Shown piece by piece: positions 34,223 to 42,548 of a stretch of DNA of 64,000 bases. Under the pieces are notes generated by a model, which had not been told where the DNA came from, did no database searches, and saw only the letters and a list, made by a program, of their open reading frames with translations. Where the stretch lies: contig NZ_CP069396.1 in assembly GCF_016887565.1 (NCBI RefSeq), positions 12,506,001 through 12,570,000 on the forward strand, given 5' to 3'. The translations under genes and the position numbers were made by a program. This stretch comes from Archangium violaceum. Lineage in GTDB: Bacteria > Myxococcota > Myxococcia > Myxococcales > Myxococcaceae. Position 1 is the stretch's first letter. Each line of letters starts with the position of its first letter.

Positions 34223-34386
34223 GCCCTCCGCGGCGATCGCCGGGTGGCGGCCCCCCGCCTTCGCGTCGAGCGCGATGGCCGCATCGAAGGTGTCGCCGAA
34301 GTCGTGGCTCGCCCGGAAGAGGAGGTCACCCGCGCCCTTCCGGCAGCTCCCGCGGTTCCAGAGGACATAGACGTATGCGTCTCGGG
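34223..34386 (-). pseudogene. sialidase/BNR-repeat-like fragment
   Basis: About 55 codons read VYVLWNRGS, GDLLFRASHDFGDTFDAAIA and RHPAIAA, which is the repeated pattern of exo-sialidase-like BNR proteins. There is no start, and the frame is lost at both ends. It is the minus-strand half of a patch of gene remains. Confidence 0.5.
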
Positions 34387-34561
34387 CAAGGTGCTCGTCG
34401 TGGGCGGACAGAACAACGAGTCTCCCCAGGGCCTCGCCTCGGCCGAGCTCTATGACCCGGCCACCAACACCTGGAGCACCGTGGCCACCATGCCCCATCC
34501 CCGCTACGACGAGCTGGCGGCCACCGTGCTCGCCTCCAGCCAGGTGCTCGTCACCGGGGGG
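34378..34561 (+). pseudogene. Kelch-repeat fragment
   Basis: About 60 codons carry one and a half Kelch motifs: GKVLVVGGQN, ASAELYDPATNTWSTVATMP, HPRYDELAATVL, VLVTGG. There is no start or stop of its own. The following bases (to TAG at 34624-34626) continue in another frame as a charged helix tail (ALEQRRQLKARIAR), apparently the end of a third lost gene. Confidence 0.55.
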
Positions 34562-34729
34562 CGGTCGAGCGCGAGAAGCGCGCCCTCGAGCAGCGGCGGC
34601 AGCTCAAGGCGCGCATCGCGCGGTAGAGTCGACGAAGGGGCGCACGCCGCGATTGCTGCCCAGGCCGACCTCCCATAGCGTGGCTTGTGGCGGAAATCGG
34701 CTTGGATTGGAGCAGGACGCGGAGGCCCT

Positions 34730-35638
34730 TCAGCTTCCGGCGTGGCGGCGCTGCTCGCGCCAGGCCCGGGGGGTCATTCCGTGGACGCGCCGGAAGGTGC
34801 GGATGAAATGGGTGACGTCGGCGTAGCCCACCTGGCTTGCGATGCTCTCCATGGTGGCTCCCGTTTCCAGCAGGCGCCGCCGGGCCTCGGCCATGCGATG
34901 CTCGCGCAGCCAGTCACCTACCGTCAGCCCCGTCTCGCGACGGATGGCGTTGGCCAGGTGCGAGGGCGTGCACCCCACCGCCGCCGCGACGTCCTGGAGC
35001 GAGAGGGGCTGCAAGCAGTGCGCCTCGATGAAGGCGAGCGCATCGTGCACGAACCCGCCGCTCATGGACGGCGCGAGAGGCGCGTGCTCCTGCAACTCGC
35101 GCAGGAGTTCCGTGACCAGCAAGACGAACCATGCGTGCGCGGCGTTCTCCACGCCCCACCGGGCCTCTCTCAGCTCGGCATCCAGCTCGGCCACCTGGTG
35201 CACGATTCGCCGCCACCGGTGTTGTCCGGGCCGCAGCCGGAGCAGTCCCCGGACAAAGAGGCTCCGCGCCGGAGTGGGCTTCGCCGCTCCACGGCTTCGA
35301 GGCGGTTCTGGCAACCACTCCGGTCCGAGCGAGCGGAGCAGCAGCGGATCGAAGCCCACGATCCACCCCTCGAGTTTGCTCACCTCGAGGGGCTGGTGCT
35401 CGATGCCCGCGGGGATGAGGTGGATGTCCCCCGCATGGACCTCGAGCTGCTCCAGGAGACGGGCTCGCCCCCTTCCCGCCGTCAGCACGAAGATCATGAA
35501 GAAAGTCGAGACGAGTGGCCCGGGCGGTGGCGTGGGCTGTTGCCCTGGCAGGCGAATGACACGCAAGGGCATGCCCCCGGCGCCCATCGCGTCCAGGGTG
35601 AGGAGATGGGGAGGCGGATGCTGAGGAGTGCGACGCAT
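34730..35638 (-). CDS. AraC family transcriptional regulator
   Basis: 302 residues from ATG at 35638 with GAGG upstream; an ATG at 35668 is the alternative. N-terminal cupin-like domain (about 10-110: HAGDIHLIPAGIEHQPLEVS). C-terminal AraC DNA-binding domain (about 205-300) with LSLQDVAAAVGCTPSHLANA and ESIASQVGYADVTHFIRTFR. It is divergent from the PH-domain pair by 162 bp, but no shared operator was found, so the target is unknown. Confidence 0.85.
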   Translation of the reverse strand: MRRTPQHPPPHLLTLDAMGAGGMPLRVIRLPGQQPTPPPGPLVSTFFMIFVLTAGRGRARLLEQLEVHAGDIHLIPAGIEHQPLEVSKLEGWIVGFDPLLLRSLGPEWLPEPPRSRGAAKPTPARSLFVRGLLRLRPGQHRWRRIVHQVAELDAELREARWGVENAAHAWFVLLVTELLRELQEHAPLAPSMSGGFVHDALAFIEAHCLQPLSLQDVAAAVGCTPSHLANAIRRETGLTVGDWLREHRMAEARRRLLETGATMESIASQVGYADVTHFIRTFRRVHGMTPRAWREQRRHAGS

Positions 35639-35800
35639 GAGGGGACCTCGGCCCGTGCAGGATCGCATACTTCAGGCCTGGGCAAAGGAGCGCGCGGGGG
35701 CGCTTCCCCAAAGCGAGCGGCAGCCTCGTGGCTCCGAACGGCGCTTGCTCGGGGACCCTCCGGGTGTCAGCGTCCGCACTCCCGACTGTCCGGAGGTTCC

Positions 35801-36316
35801 ATGGACGACGCGACCTTCCAGCGGCTCGACCAAGAGGTTCGAGCCCTGCAGCGCCCCGACCCCGCGCTCCTGACGTACTACATCCTCATGGCCTGTCTGG
35901 CCCTGCCGGCGCTGCCATTCGCCATCCTGCCGCTCTACTTCCGCTACCACACCCTGCACTTCCGCTTCGACGCGGAGGGCGTCTCGATGGGCCATGGCAT
36001 CCTCTTCCGGCGCGAGATGCACCTCACCTACGCGCGGATGCAGGACATCCACCTGTCCCAGAACCTGCTCGAGCGGTGGCTCGGCATCGGCTCCGTCACC
36101 CTCCAGACCGCGGGAGCGGGAGAAGGGGGCGACATGAAGATCGAGGGGATCCGCAACTTCGAGGCGGTGCGCGACTACCTCTATGCACGCATGCGAGGCG
36201 TCCGCGAGAAGACCCTGGCCCCGAGCGAGACCCGGAGCACCGAGGAGCAACTCCTCACGGAGATCCGCGACTCCCTGCGGGCGGCGGCGACCGCCCTCGA
36301 GGAGGAGTCACGGTGA
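35801..36316 (+). CDS. bPH2-domain membrane protein (YdbS-like)
   Basis: 171 residues. ATG at 35801, CGGAGG 5 bp upstream. One hydrophobic hairpin (about 25-50, YYILMACLALPALPFAILPL) is followed by the bacterial PH domain (FRFDAEGVSMGHGILFRREM, LTYARMQDIHLSQNLLERWL, GSVTLQTAGAG). A C-terminal helical tail follows. It overlaps the next gene by 4 bp (GTGA), so the two PH-domain proteins are translationally coupled, as YdbS/YdbT are. YdbS/YdbT homologues contribute to antimicrobial tolerance in Bacillus; the role here is unproven. Confidence 0.8.
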   Translation: MDDATFQRLDQEVRALQRPDPALLTYYILMACLALPALPFAILPLYFRYHTLHFRFDAEGVSMGHGILFRREMHLTYARMQDIHLSQNLLERWLGIGSVTLQTAGAGEGGDMKIEGIRNFEAVRDYLYARMRGVREKTLAPSETRSTEEQLLTEIRDSLRAAATALEEESR

Positions 36317-37068
36317 TCTCCACCCTCGTCTCCGGCTTGCGGCCGCTGATCGAACCCCTGCTCAAGCTGCGCTTCGAGCCGCCAACGCTTCCAGAGGGAA
36401 GCCAGACCCTGCGCAAGCTCAAGCCTTCCGAGCGCTACCTGGCCTACGCCTATACGAGAGCCATGCTCTCCCATGTCGGGCCGCTCCTCGCCGTCCCCGC
36501 GCTCATGGTCCTGGAGCTCGTGGTGGGCGGCTACGCCACGGTGTCGCCCCTTCTCGCCGCGATCCTCATACTCGCCCTGACCCTCTCATCGCTGGCCGTG
36601 TCCCTGGTCGTGATTCGGCTGGACTGGGAGCTCCGTGACTACCTCATCGGCAGCCGGAGCCTTCGCCTGCGCGAGGGAGCGTTCGTCCAGCGCGAGCTCA
36701 CCCTGAGCTACGCCAACGTGCAGAACGTGGAGGTGACGCAGGGCCCGCTCGAGCGGCTCTTTGGGTTCAAGAGCCTGCGTGTCAGCACGGCGGGAGGCAG
36801 CCGAGGCACGCCAGGAGAGCACGGTGCTCCAAGCCACGAGGCTCGACTCGTGGGCCTGGAGGATGCCGAGGGGGTCCGGGATCTCGTCCTCGGTGCATTG
36901 AGACAGCAGCGCGATGCCGGGCTCGGAGATCCGTCCCACGAGGTCCCGAGGACGCGTACCTGGTTGCTCGAGGAGATCCGCGACGCGGCGGCGGCTCTCC
37001 ATCTCGCCACCGGGAGGCGGACCCGGAGGACGAGCGGAGGTCCCCCGCCAGCCCCGCCGAGCCGTTGA
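36313..37068 (+). CDS. bPH2-domain membrane protein, partner gene
   Basis: 251 residues from the GTG that overlaps the previous stop. Two transmembrane helices (about 55-75 and 80-100) are followed by one PH domain with DYLIGSRSLRLREGAFVQRE, TLSYANVQNVEVTQGPLERL and SLRVSTAGGSRG. Typical YdbT has two or three PH domains, so this is a shorter partner. The tail is Arg/Pro-rich and probably disordered. Confidence 0.8.
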   Translation: MISTLVSGLRPLIEPLLKLRFEPPTLPEGSQTLRKLKPSERYLAYAYTRAMLSHVGPLLAVPALMVLELVVGGYATVSPLLAAILILALTLSSLAVSLVVIRLDWELRDYLIGSRSLRLREGAFVQRELTLSYANVQNVEVTQGPLERLFGFKSLRVSTAGGSRGTPGEHGAPSHEARLVGLEDAEGVRDLVLGALRQQRDAGLGDPSHEVPRTRTWLLEEIRDAAAALHLATGRRTRRTSGGPPPAPPSR

Positions 37069-37107
37069 GACGGATCGGTAAGGCTCGCCGCCATCGAGCA
37101 CCCCGGC

Positions 37108-37136
37108 TTGGCCCCGCCTGCCCCCCGTGCTACATT
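37108..37136 (+). promoter_or_regulatory. promoter for the aro leader
   Basis: TTGGCC (37108-37113), a 17-bp spacer, then TACATT (37131-37136). A start 6-7 bp downstream of the -10 would fall on the A of the leader ATG at 37143, so the leader peptide may be made from a leaderless mRNA. Confidence 0.55.
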
Positions 37137-37142
37137 GAACGT

Positions 37143-37217
37143 ATGCGTTCCGTTCGCTTTGGCTTTACGTCCTTTGGGTTCTCGCACCGCACCGGCGGAG
37201 GAGAGGCGAACGCGTAA
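37143..37217 (+). CDS. phenylalanine leader peptide of the DAHP synthase attenuator
   Basis: 24 codons, ATG at 37143 to TAA at 37215. It opens MRSVRFGFTSFGFSHRTGGG, with four Phe codons (residues 6, 8, 11 and 13) within eight positions. A strong terminator follows at 37242-37273, and the DAHP synthase gene lies beyond it. Low charged tRNA-Phe would stall the ribosome on the Phe codons and permit the antiterminator. No Shine-Dalgarno sequence is visible, consistent with leaderless translation. Confidence 0.8.
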   Translation: MRSVRFGFTSFGFSHRTGGGEANA

Positions 37218-37273
37218 GCGAACCGCGCAGCAACTCTCCCGAAACCGCCGGCTCCGTCCGGCGGTTTTTTTTT
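37192..37273 (+). terminator. transcription attenuator (antiterminator and terminator)
   Basis: Terminator: AAACCGCCGG (37242-37251), loop CTCCGT, CCGGCGGTTT (37258-37267), T run 37265-37273. Competing antiterminator: CCGGCGG and GGAGAG in 37192-37205 can pair with CTCTCC and CCGCCGG in 37234-37251, because the early CCGGCGG copies the terminator's 3' arm. The early strand lies just after the Phe codons, so a stalled ribosome would leave it free. Confidence 0.8.
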
Positions 37274-37323
37274 GCCCGAGTGGCTGCGCGTCACCCCTGC
37301 AACCAGCAAGAGAAGGAGCCCCG

Positions 37324-38442
37324 ATGAAGACCAGGTCCGCCAGCGCGACCGAGGGTTGCTCTGCGCCCGTCGACAAGACCGGCCAGACAGACGACGAGAG
37401 GATCAGCGACGTGACGCCGCTGCCGCCGCCGCAACACCTCATCCGCTTCTTCCCGGTGCGCGGCACGCCGATGGAAGCGCTGATCAGCGACACGCGCCAG
37501 CGCATCCGCGACATCATGACCGGGAAGGACGACCGCCTGCTGGTCATCATGGGCCCGTGCTCGATCCACGACCCACAGGCCGCGCTCGACTATGCGAAGC
37601 GGCTGAAGGTGGAGCGCGAGCGCTACGCCGACACGCTGGAGCTCGTGATGCGTGTGTACTTCGAGAAGCCGCGCACGACGGTCGGCTGGAAGGGGTTGAT
37701 CAACGATCCCTACCTCGACGAGAGCTACCGCATCGACGAAGGCCTGCGCATCGCGCGCCACCTGCTGCTGGACATCAACCGGCTCGGCATGCCGGCGGGC
37801 AGCGAGTTCCTCGACGTGATCTCTCCGCAGTACATCGGCGACCTCATCTCCTGGGGTGCGATCGGCGCCCGCACGACGGAGAGCCAGGTGCACCGCGAGC
37901 TGGCCTCGGGCCTCTCGGCACCGATCGGCTTCAAGAACGGCACGGACGGCAACATCAGGATCGCCACCGATGCCATCCAGGCGGCGGCACGGCCGCACCA
38001 CTTCCTGTCGGTGCACAAGAACGGCCAGGTGGCGATCGTCGAGACCCGGGGCAACACCGACTGTCACCTCATCCTGCGCGGCGGCAAGGTGCCGAACTAC
38101 GACGCCGCCAGCGTCGCGGCCGCCTGCCAGGAGCTCGAAGCGGCAATGCTGCCGGCCACGCTGATGGTGGACTGCTCGCACGCCAACAGCAGCAAGCAGT
38201 ACCAGAAGCAGCTCGACGTCGCGCGCGACATCGCGTCGCAGCTCGCCGGAGGCAGCCGGCGCGTGTTTGGCGTCATGGTGGAGAGCCATCTGGTGGCTGG
38301 CGCGCAGAAGTTCTCGCCCGGCAAGGATGACCCGGCGCGGCTCGAATACGGCAAGAGCATCACCGACGCCTGCCTCGGCTGGGACGACTCCGGCGAGGTG
38401 CTGAAGCTTCTGAGCGACGCGGTGAAGGCGCGACGGCGCTGA
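37324..38442 (+). CDS. aroG: 3-deoxy-7-phosphoheptulonate (DAHP) synthase, class I
   Basis: 372 residues, the normal length of AroG/AroF-type DAHP synthases. The enzyme condenses phosphoenolpyruvate with erythrose 4-phosphate in the first step of the shikimate pathway. Visible motifs: LVIMGPCSIHDPQAALDYAK, RVYFEKPRTTVGWKGLINDP, GAIGARTTESQ, GFKNGTDG, VDCSHANSSK (metal/PEP site) and VFGVMVESHL. ATG at 37324 follows AGAAGGAG. The sequence and its extended N-terminus resemble betaproteobacterial enzymes, and it comes with a Phe attenuator, so gene and regulation were probably acquired together. Feedback type (Phe) is inferred from the attenuator. Confidence 0.93.
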   Translation: MKTRSASATEGCSAPVDKTGQTDDERISDVTPLPPPQHLIRFFPVRGTPMEALISDTRQRIRDIMTGKDDRLLVIMGPCSIHDPQAALDYAKRLKVERERYADTLELVMRVYFEKPRTTVGWKGLINDPYLDESYRIDEGLRIARHLLLDINRLGMPAGSEFLDVISPQYIGDLISWGAIGARTTESQVHRELASGLSAPIGFKNGTDGNIRIATDAIQAAARPHHFLSVHKNGQVAIVETRGNTDCHLILRGGKVPNYDAASVAAACQELEAAMLPATLMVDCSHANSSKQYQKQLDVARDIASQLAGGSRRVFGVMVESHLVAGAQKFSPGKDDPARLEYGKSITDACLGWDDSGEVLKLLSDAVKARRR

Positions 38443-38486
38443 CCGCCCGTGGAAGCACCTGGACTCACACGGGGGTCCCGTTCTTC

Positions 38487-39392
38487 CTACGGCCCACCGC
38501 GCACTTCGCGGGCCGCTGTGTCTGGCAATGCCCCATCCTCCGGCTCGTAGACGAGCTTGCAGCGGTCCAGCCTCGGGCCGCACACCCGATCCAGTTCGCC
38601 GCGCGTGTCACAGCCGGGCCTCTCCGTGCAGGTGTCCGGGAGGAACGCCCAGACGAACTGGAGCACGTTGCCTCCGCGGCCCTCCGGCAGCGCGGCGAGA
38701 AGGTCCTCGCGCCAGGTGTCGAACACACGCGCCAGGTAGACGGTGTTCCCCTCCAGCCGCACGTGCCGCCGGTCCTCCACGAAGCGGCGGACCGCGTCGT
38801 TGAGCTGGGAGTCGAGGAACTCGGGAGCGAAGGGCGCGCCGTCCAGCAGCGGCCCGCCCCGCCTGCCCTGGAACAGGGCGAAGTGGATGCGCGGATCCGC
38901 GAACTCGCGCGGGAGGATGCGGTGCTCCAACGCCCACAGCGTCAGGTGCTGGCCCCCCACTGGCCACGAGCGGCCCCAGAAGAAGGACCCCAGCCACGGG
39001 TCCTCCACGCTGCGCAGTGAGGGGTACTCATCCACCACCGCCTGTAGGACGAGCGCGTTGTACGCATTGAGCCAATAGGCCAGCGCATCCTCGGACCTGG
39101 GAAAGAGGTCCGGCCGCGAGTGCGGCGAGAAGGTGGCCAGCGAGCGCACGAAGGCATCCAACCGCGCGCGCTCGCGGCCGACGGACGCGAAGTCCACGTT
39201 CCCATCCCGCCTCACGTGCCGTAACACCTGCCCATAGCCGCTATAGCTGAAGGGCGTCTCGGCGCTGGGAACGGAGGCGGGCAGCAATCCCCGCACGTGG
39301 AGCACGCCCCCCGTCATGAGCACGGACGAGAGCAGCAAAGCAGCCACCAGGAGCACCACCCGGCGGCGGCGGGCGGGAGCAGGCGTTTCCAT
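38487..39392 (-). CDS. DUF547 family protein, membrane-anchored
   Basis: 301 residues from ATG at 39392; an ATG at 39404 is also possible, and neither has a clear ribosome site. One N-terminal transmembrane helix after an Arg-rich stretch, then the DUF547 domain with FSYSGYGQVLRHVRRDGNVD, YWLNAYNALVLQAVVDEYPS and a Cys-rich C-terminus. DUF547 has an NlpC/P60-like papain fold in some analyses, but its role is unknown. It converges with the DAHP synthase gene. Confidence 0.82.
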   Translation of the reverse strand: METPAPARRRRVVLLVAALLLSSVLMTGGVLHVRGLLPASVPSAETPFSYSGYGQVLRHVRRDGNVDFASVGRERARLDAFVRSLATFSPHSRPDLFPRSEDALAYWLNAYNALVLQAVVDEYPSLRSVEDPWLGSFFWGRSWPVGGQHLTLWALEHRILPREFADPRIHFALFQGRRGGPLLDGAPFAPEFLDSQLNDAVRRFVEDRRHVRLEGNTVYLARVFDTWREDLLAALPEGRGGNVLQFVWAFLPDTCTERPGCDTRGELDRVCGPRLDRCKLVYEPEDGALPDTAAREVRGGP

Positions 39393-39503
39393 GGTGACTG
39401 GCATTGTACCATCAGAACACACGGCGGCGCGCGTGCCGCGAAGGCCATATCGAGTGCTCGGAAGTGAACGCGGGAAAAGCCACCGCGCTGTTGCAAATCT
39501 CCT

Positions 39504-41072
39504 GTGGCGAAGACGAAACTACCCCTCGTGAAAGACATTACCCCGGTCGTGAGGGCGGCCAAGCGCATCGAGACGCTCCTGGAAGCGAAGTTCGGCGCGC
39601 AGGGCCGCGGCCTGCACGAGAAGCTCTCGAGCGTCGAGCGCCAGGTGCCCGCCGAGTTGCACAAGACGATCCGCTACGTCGCCACGGTGCGCAACAAGGT
39701 CGTGCACGAGGACGACTATGAGCTCGACGACGCGCAGGGCTTCCTGCACCAGGCCGAACGCGTGGCGCGGGCACTGGAGGACCTCCAGGTCGAGAAGCTC
39801 CCCACCCGCCTTCCTGGGACGCCCCCGGCGGCCAGCAGCTCTGGCGGCACCCTCATCAAGCTGGCCCTCGCCATGAGCATCGGTGGCTTCATTGCCTACC
39901 AGGCCTACCAAACCCTCAAGCCCCGACGGGAGCCCGCGGACGAGGCTCGAACGCAGACCGCATCGATCGCTCCCGCGACCAGGCAGACCCAGAAGTCTGG
40001 GAAAGACGGAGACGACGCTCAAACGCAGACGGCGGCCAGAAAGACCAAGAGGTCTGGGAAGGACGGGGGCAAGGAACCCACGACCGATGTGCTGTCGGGC
40101 GAAGTCATGGAGCGCTTCGCCAAGGGCGAGCACGTCGCGCTGGACTCGCCCCTGCTCAAGGTCGAGAAGATCACGCTGGCGATGGCCAAGGATGCCTTCG
40201 GTGACCTCAAGCCGCGCATCCAGCTCAAGGTGCGGAACACGTCGACGAAGACCCTCTCGGACGCGACCTACGAGGCGCGTCTGTTCATCGACAGCCAGCC
40301 CCAAGCCGTGATCGATGAACGAGCGTCGACGCTGACGCGAAACGGGCTGTTCCTGTGGTTTGGGGATCAGGGGCTGAAAGCCGGCGAGTCGACCACGGTC
40401 ACCCCCGTCCTGCGCAATGAGCGCGATTGGGTCGTGCCGGACATCCTCAACGCCAGGCGCTGGCAACTCGTCATCCGCAACAACGGCGTGACCGACGGGC
40501 TCAAGAACTCCGTCGACGTGAAGGCCGCCCCGTTCACGGTCCTGCCCACCAGGACCCCCATCTACACCGCGCCGACGCCTTCGGCCTCGCCATCGAAAAC
40601 TGGCGACACCGTGGACTTCGTCGCTGCATTGCGCGATGGCGTGAGCGCCGGCGCGGGGAACCAGGCGCTGTCGCTGCGGAACGTGAAGGTGAAGATGGGG
40701 CACGACAGCTTCGACCGACCCCAGCCGATCATCACGTTGGACATGACCAACATCAGCGAGCGCACCCTCAGCGATGCCGTGCTCCAGGCACAGCTGTACC
40801 TCGATGGCCAGGACAAGCCCGTTCTGAAGACAAGCGAAAAGCTGGGCGGGGGCTTCTCCAGCGCACCAGGCGCCCTCTTCGCCCATTTCGGCGACCGGGG
40901 TCTTGCACCCGCACAGACGCGCAAGGTCGAACTGCGGCCCGACGGCATGTCCAGCACCTGGACGTCGCCCGACGTGCTCAACGCGAAGTCGCTCCTGGTA
41001 CTGCTGCGTGTGGCAGGCACCACCGATGGGCTGGACAAGCCCTATGGCGGCACGGCTCAGCAGCTGCCTTGA
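39504..41072 (+). CDS. HEPN/DUF4145-like protein with TM helix and duplicated C-terminal domain
   Basis: 522 residues from GTG at 39504. The N-terminal 95 residues are helical with RYVATVRNKVVHEDDYELDD, resembling DUF4145/HEPN-type domains. A transmembrane helix lies at about 116-135, then a Lys/Thr/Gln-rich linker. Two homologous beta-rich domains of about 130 residues follow (from about 205 and about 390), each with KMxxxxFxDxxPxIxLxxxN, TLSDA, GLFLWFGDQGLKAGES or GALFAHFGDRGLAPAQT, and ILNA or VLNA. The function is unknown. The HEPN-like part lacks a clear RxxxxH nuclease motif apart from RNKVVH, which fits the pattern and deserves a look. Confidence 0.65.
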   Translation: MAKTKLPLVKDITPVVRAAKRIETLLEAKFGAQGRGLHEKLSSVERQVPAELHKTIRYVATVRNKVVHEDDYELDDAQGFLHQAERVARALEDLQVEKLPTRLPGTPPAASSSGGTLIKLALAMSIGGFIAYQAYQTLKPRREPADEARTQTASIAPATRQTQKSGKDGDDAQTQTAARKTKRSGKDGGKEPTTDVLSGEVMERFAKGEHVALDSPLLKVEKITLAMAKDAFGDLKPRIQLKVRNTSTKTLSDATYEARLFIDSQPQAVIDERASTLTRNGLFLWFGDQGLKAGESTTVTPVLRNERDWVVPDILNARRWQLVIRNNGVTDGLKNSVDVKAAPFTVLPTRTPIYTAPTPSASPSKTGDTVDFVAALRDGVSAGAGNQALSLRNVKVKMGHDSFDRPQPIITLDMTNISERTLSDAVLQAQLYLDGQDKPVLKTSEKLGGGFSSAPGALFAHFGDRGLAPAQTRKVELRPDGMSSTWTSPDVLNAKSLLVLLRVAGTTDGLDKPYGGTAQQLP

Positions 41073-41316
41073 GTCGAACGGCCGGCAGGGCGGCCACCAT
41101 GCCTGGGTGGCCTGAGACGCGCTGAAGAAGGACGACAGCGCGCTGCTGTCCGAGGCGGGCTTCCAGTCGTGCACGAGGGGTCCTCCCGGCCGTGGCCATG
41201 GGGGACACGTCGCGCTGAGCCTCCGAGGACACGGCCCAGCGGACTTCCTGTTCGCTCCGAACCACTTGAGCTTCCCTACCTTCAGCCGAACCCCGGTGGA
41301 ACGCGGATGCCACCCG

Positions 41317-42471
41317 TCAGCGACAGGCATCGGCCACGCCAGCCCCGCACGCCATCTGGAACAGTGTCGCGGCGCGGCGCTCGTCCTTCTCCACTCCCTG
41401 GCCCTCCAGATAGAGCGCACCCAGGGCGGCGCACCCCTTGGCCCACCCGCCCTGGCAGGCCTTCTCATACAGCGAGGCGGCGCGGCGCTCGTCCTTCTCC
41501 ACCCCCTGGCCCAGCAGGTAGAGCTCGGCGAGCAGGTTGCACCCCATGGCATCCCCCTCCTGGCAGGCCTTCTCATACAGCGCGGCGGCGCGGCGCTCGT
41601 CCTTCTCCACTCCCAGGCCTTGTGCGTAGGCCAGACCGAGGCCGCCGCACCCCATGGCATCCCCGCCCTGGCAGGCTTTCGCCCACAGCGAGGCGGCGCG
41701 GTGCTCGTCCTGGTCCACCCCACGGCCCTCCAGGTAGAGCGCCCCGAGCCTGGTGCATCCCCAGGCATTTCCGCCCTGACAGGCCTTCTCATACAGCGAG
41801 GCGGCGCGGCGCATGTCCTTCTCCACCCCACGGCCCTGTGCGTAGAGCCCACCGAGGACGGCGCACCCCTTGGCCACCCCGCCCTGACAGGCCTTCTCAT
41901 ACAGCGAGGCGGCGCGGCGCTCGTCCTTCTCCACACCCTCGCCCTCCAGGTAGAGCTTGGCGAGGAGTTTACACCCCACGGCGTCCTCGCTCTGGCAGGC
42001 CTTCTCATACAGCGAGGCGGCGCGGCGCTCGTCCTTGTCCACCCCACTGCCCTGCTCGTAGAGCATGCCGAGGGCGGCGCACCCCTCGGTCACTCCGCCC
42101 TGGCAGGCTTTCGCCCACAGCGAGGCGGCGCGGCGTATGTCCTCCTCCACACCCTCGCCTTCCAGGTAGAGCCAACCGAGGGCGGCGCACCCCTTGGCCA
42201 CTCCGCCCTGGCATGCCTTCTCCCACAGCGGGGCGGCGCGGCGTATGTCCTTCTCCACACCCTCGCCCGATGCGTAGAGCAGGCCAAGGATGAAGCAGGA
42301 CTTCGCCTCGCCCCCCTCGCAATCCGCCGTGAGGCTCTCCACGGATTGGGCCGACGGGGCCCGCGGTGACGAGACAGCCTGCCCCCCCGTGGCACATCCC
42401 CCCAGCAGCCCGACGACAGCGCACCACAGTCCTGCCATCCACCCTGCTGCGATTCCCCGTGTCCGTGACAT
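41317..42471 (-). CDS. Sel1-repeat lipoprotein
   Basis: 384 residues from ATG at 42471, with GGGGAG 6 bp upstream. Lipoprotein signal LLGGC. Nine complete 36-residue Sel1 (TPR-like) repeats with the pattern CQGGxAxGCxxLGxLYxEG followed by GVEKDERRAASLYEKA, ending in a half repeat. Sel1 proteins are solenoid scaffolds. It lies 77 bp downstream of the TPR-CHAT gene on the same strand, and a deleted Sel1 copy stands upstream of that gene, so Sel1 and CHAT functions appear linked. Confidence 0.88.
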   Translation of the reverse strand: MSRTRGIAAGWMAGLWCAVVGLLGGCATGGQAVSSPRAPSAQSVESLTADCEGGEAKSCFILGLLYASGEGVEKDIRRAAPLWEKACQGGVAKGCAALGWLYLEGEGVEEDIRRAASLWAKACQGGVTEGCAALGMLYEQGSGVDKDERRAASLYEKACQSEDAVGCKLLAKLYLEGEGVEKDERRAASLYEKACQGGVAKGCAVLGGLYAQGRGVEKDMRRAASLYEKACQGGNAWGCTRLGALYLEGRGVDQDEHRAASLWAKACQGGDAMGCGGLGLAYAQGLGVEKDERRAAALYEKACQEGDAMGCNLLAELYLLGQGVEKDERRAASLYEKACQGGWAKGCAALGALYLEGQGVEKDERRAATLFQMACGAGVADACR

Positions 42472-42535
42472 CGCGACTCCCCCTCGTTGAAAGCGCTTCT
42501 GGGACACAGGAGCCCACGAGCGGAGGAGTCATGCA
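42464..42535. repeat. 72-bp duplicated leader, copy 1
   Basis: The Sel1 upstream region, from the start codon back through TTGAAAGCGCTTCTGGGACA, recurs at 46204-46274 at roughly 90% identity with one 1-bp indel. Confidence 0.8.
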
Positions 42536-42548
42536 ACGAAACGGGGAA

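Noticed and set aside
41073-41316. Plus-strand stretch reading ALKKDDSALLSEAGFQS as a gene remnant
   Set aside because: Too short and without a recognisable family; left as intergenic.
41317-42300. Regular 108-bp repeats resembling a CRISPR or tandem-repeat array
   Set aside because: They are in frame and encode nine Sel1 repeats with codon-level variation; there are no identical direct repeats with unique spacers.
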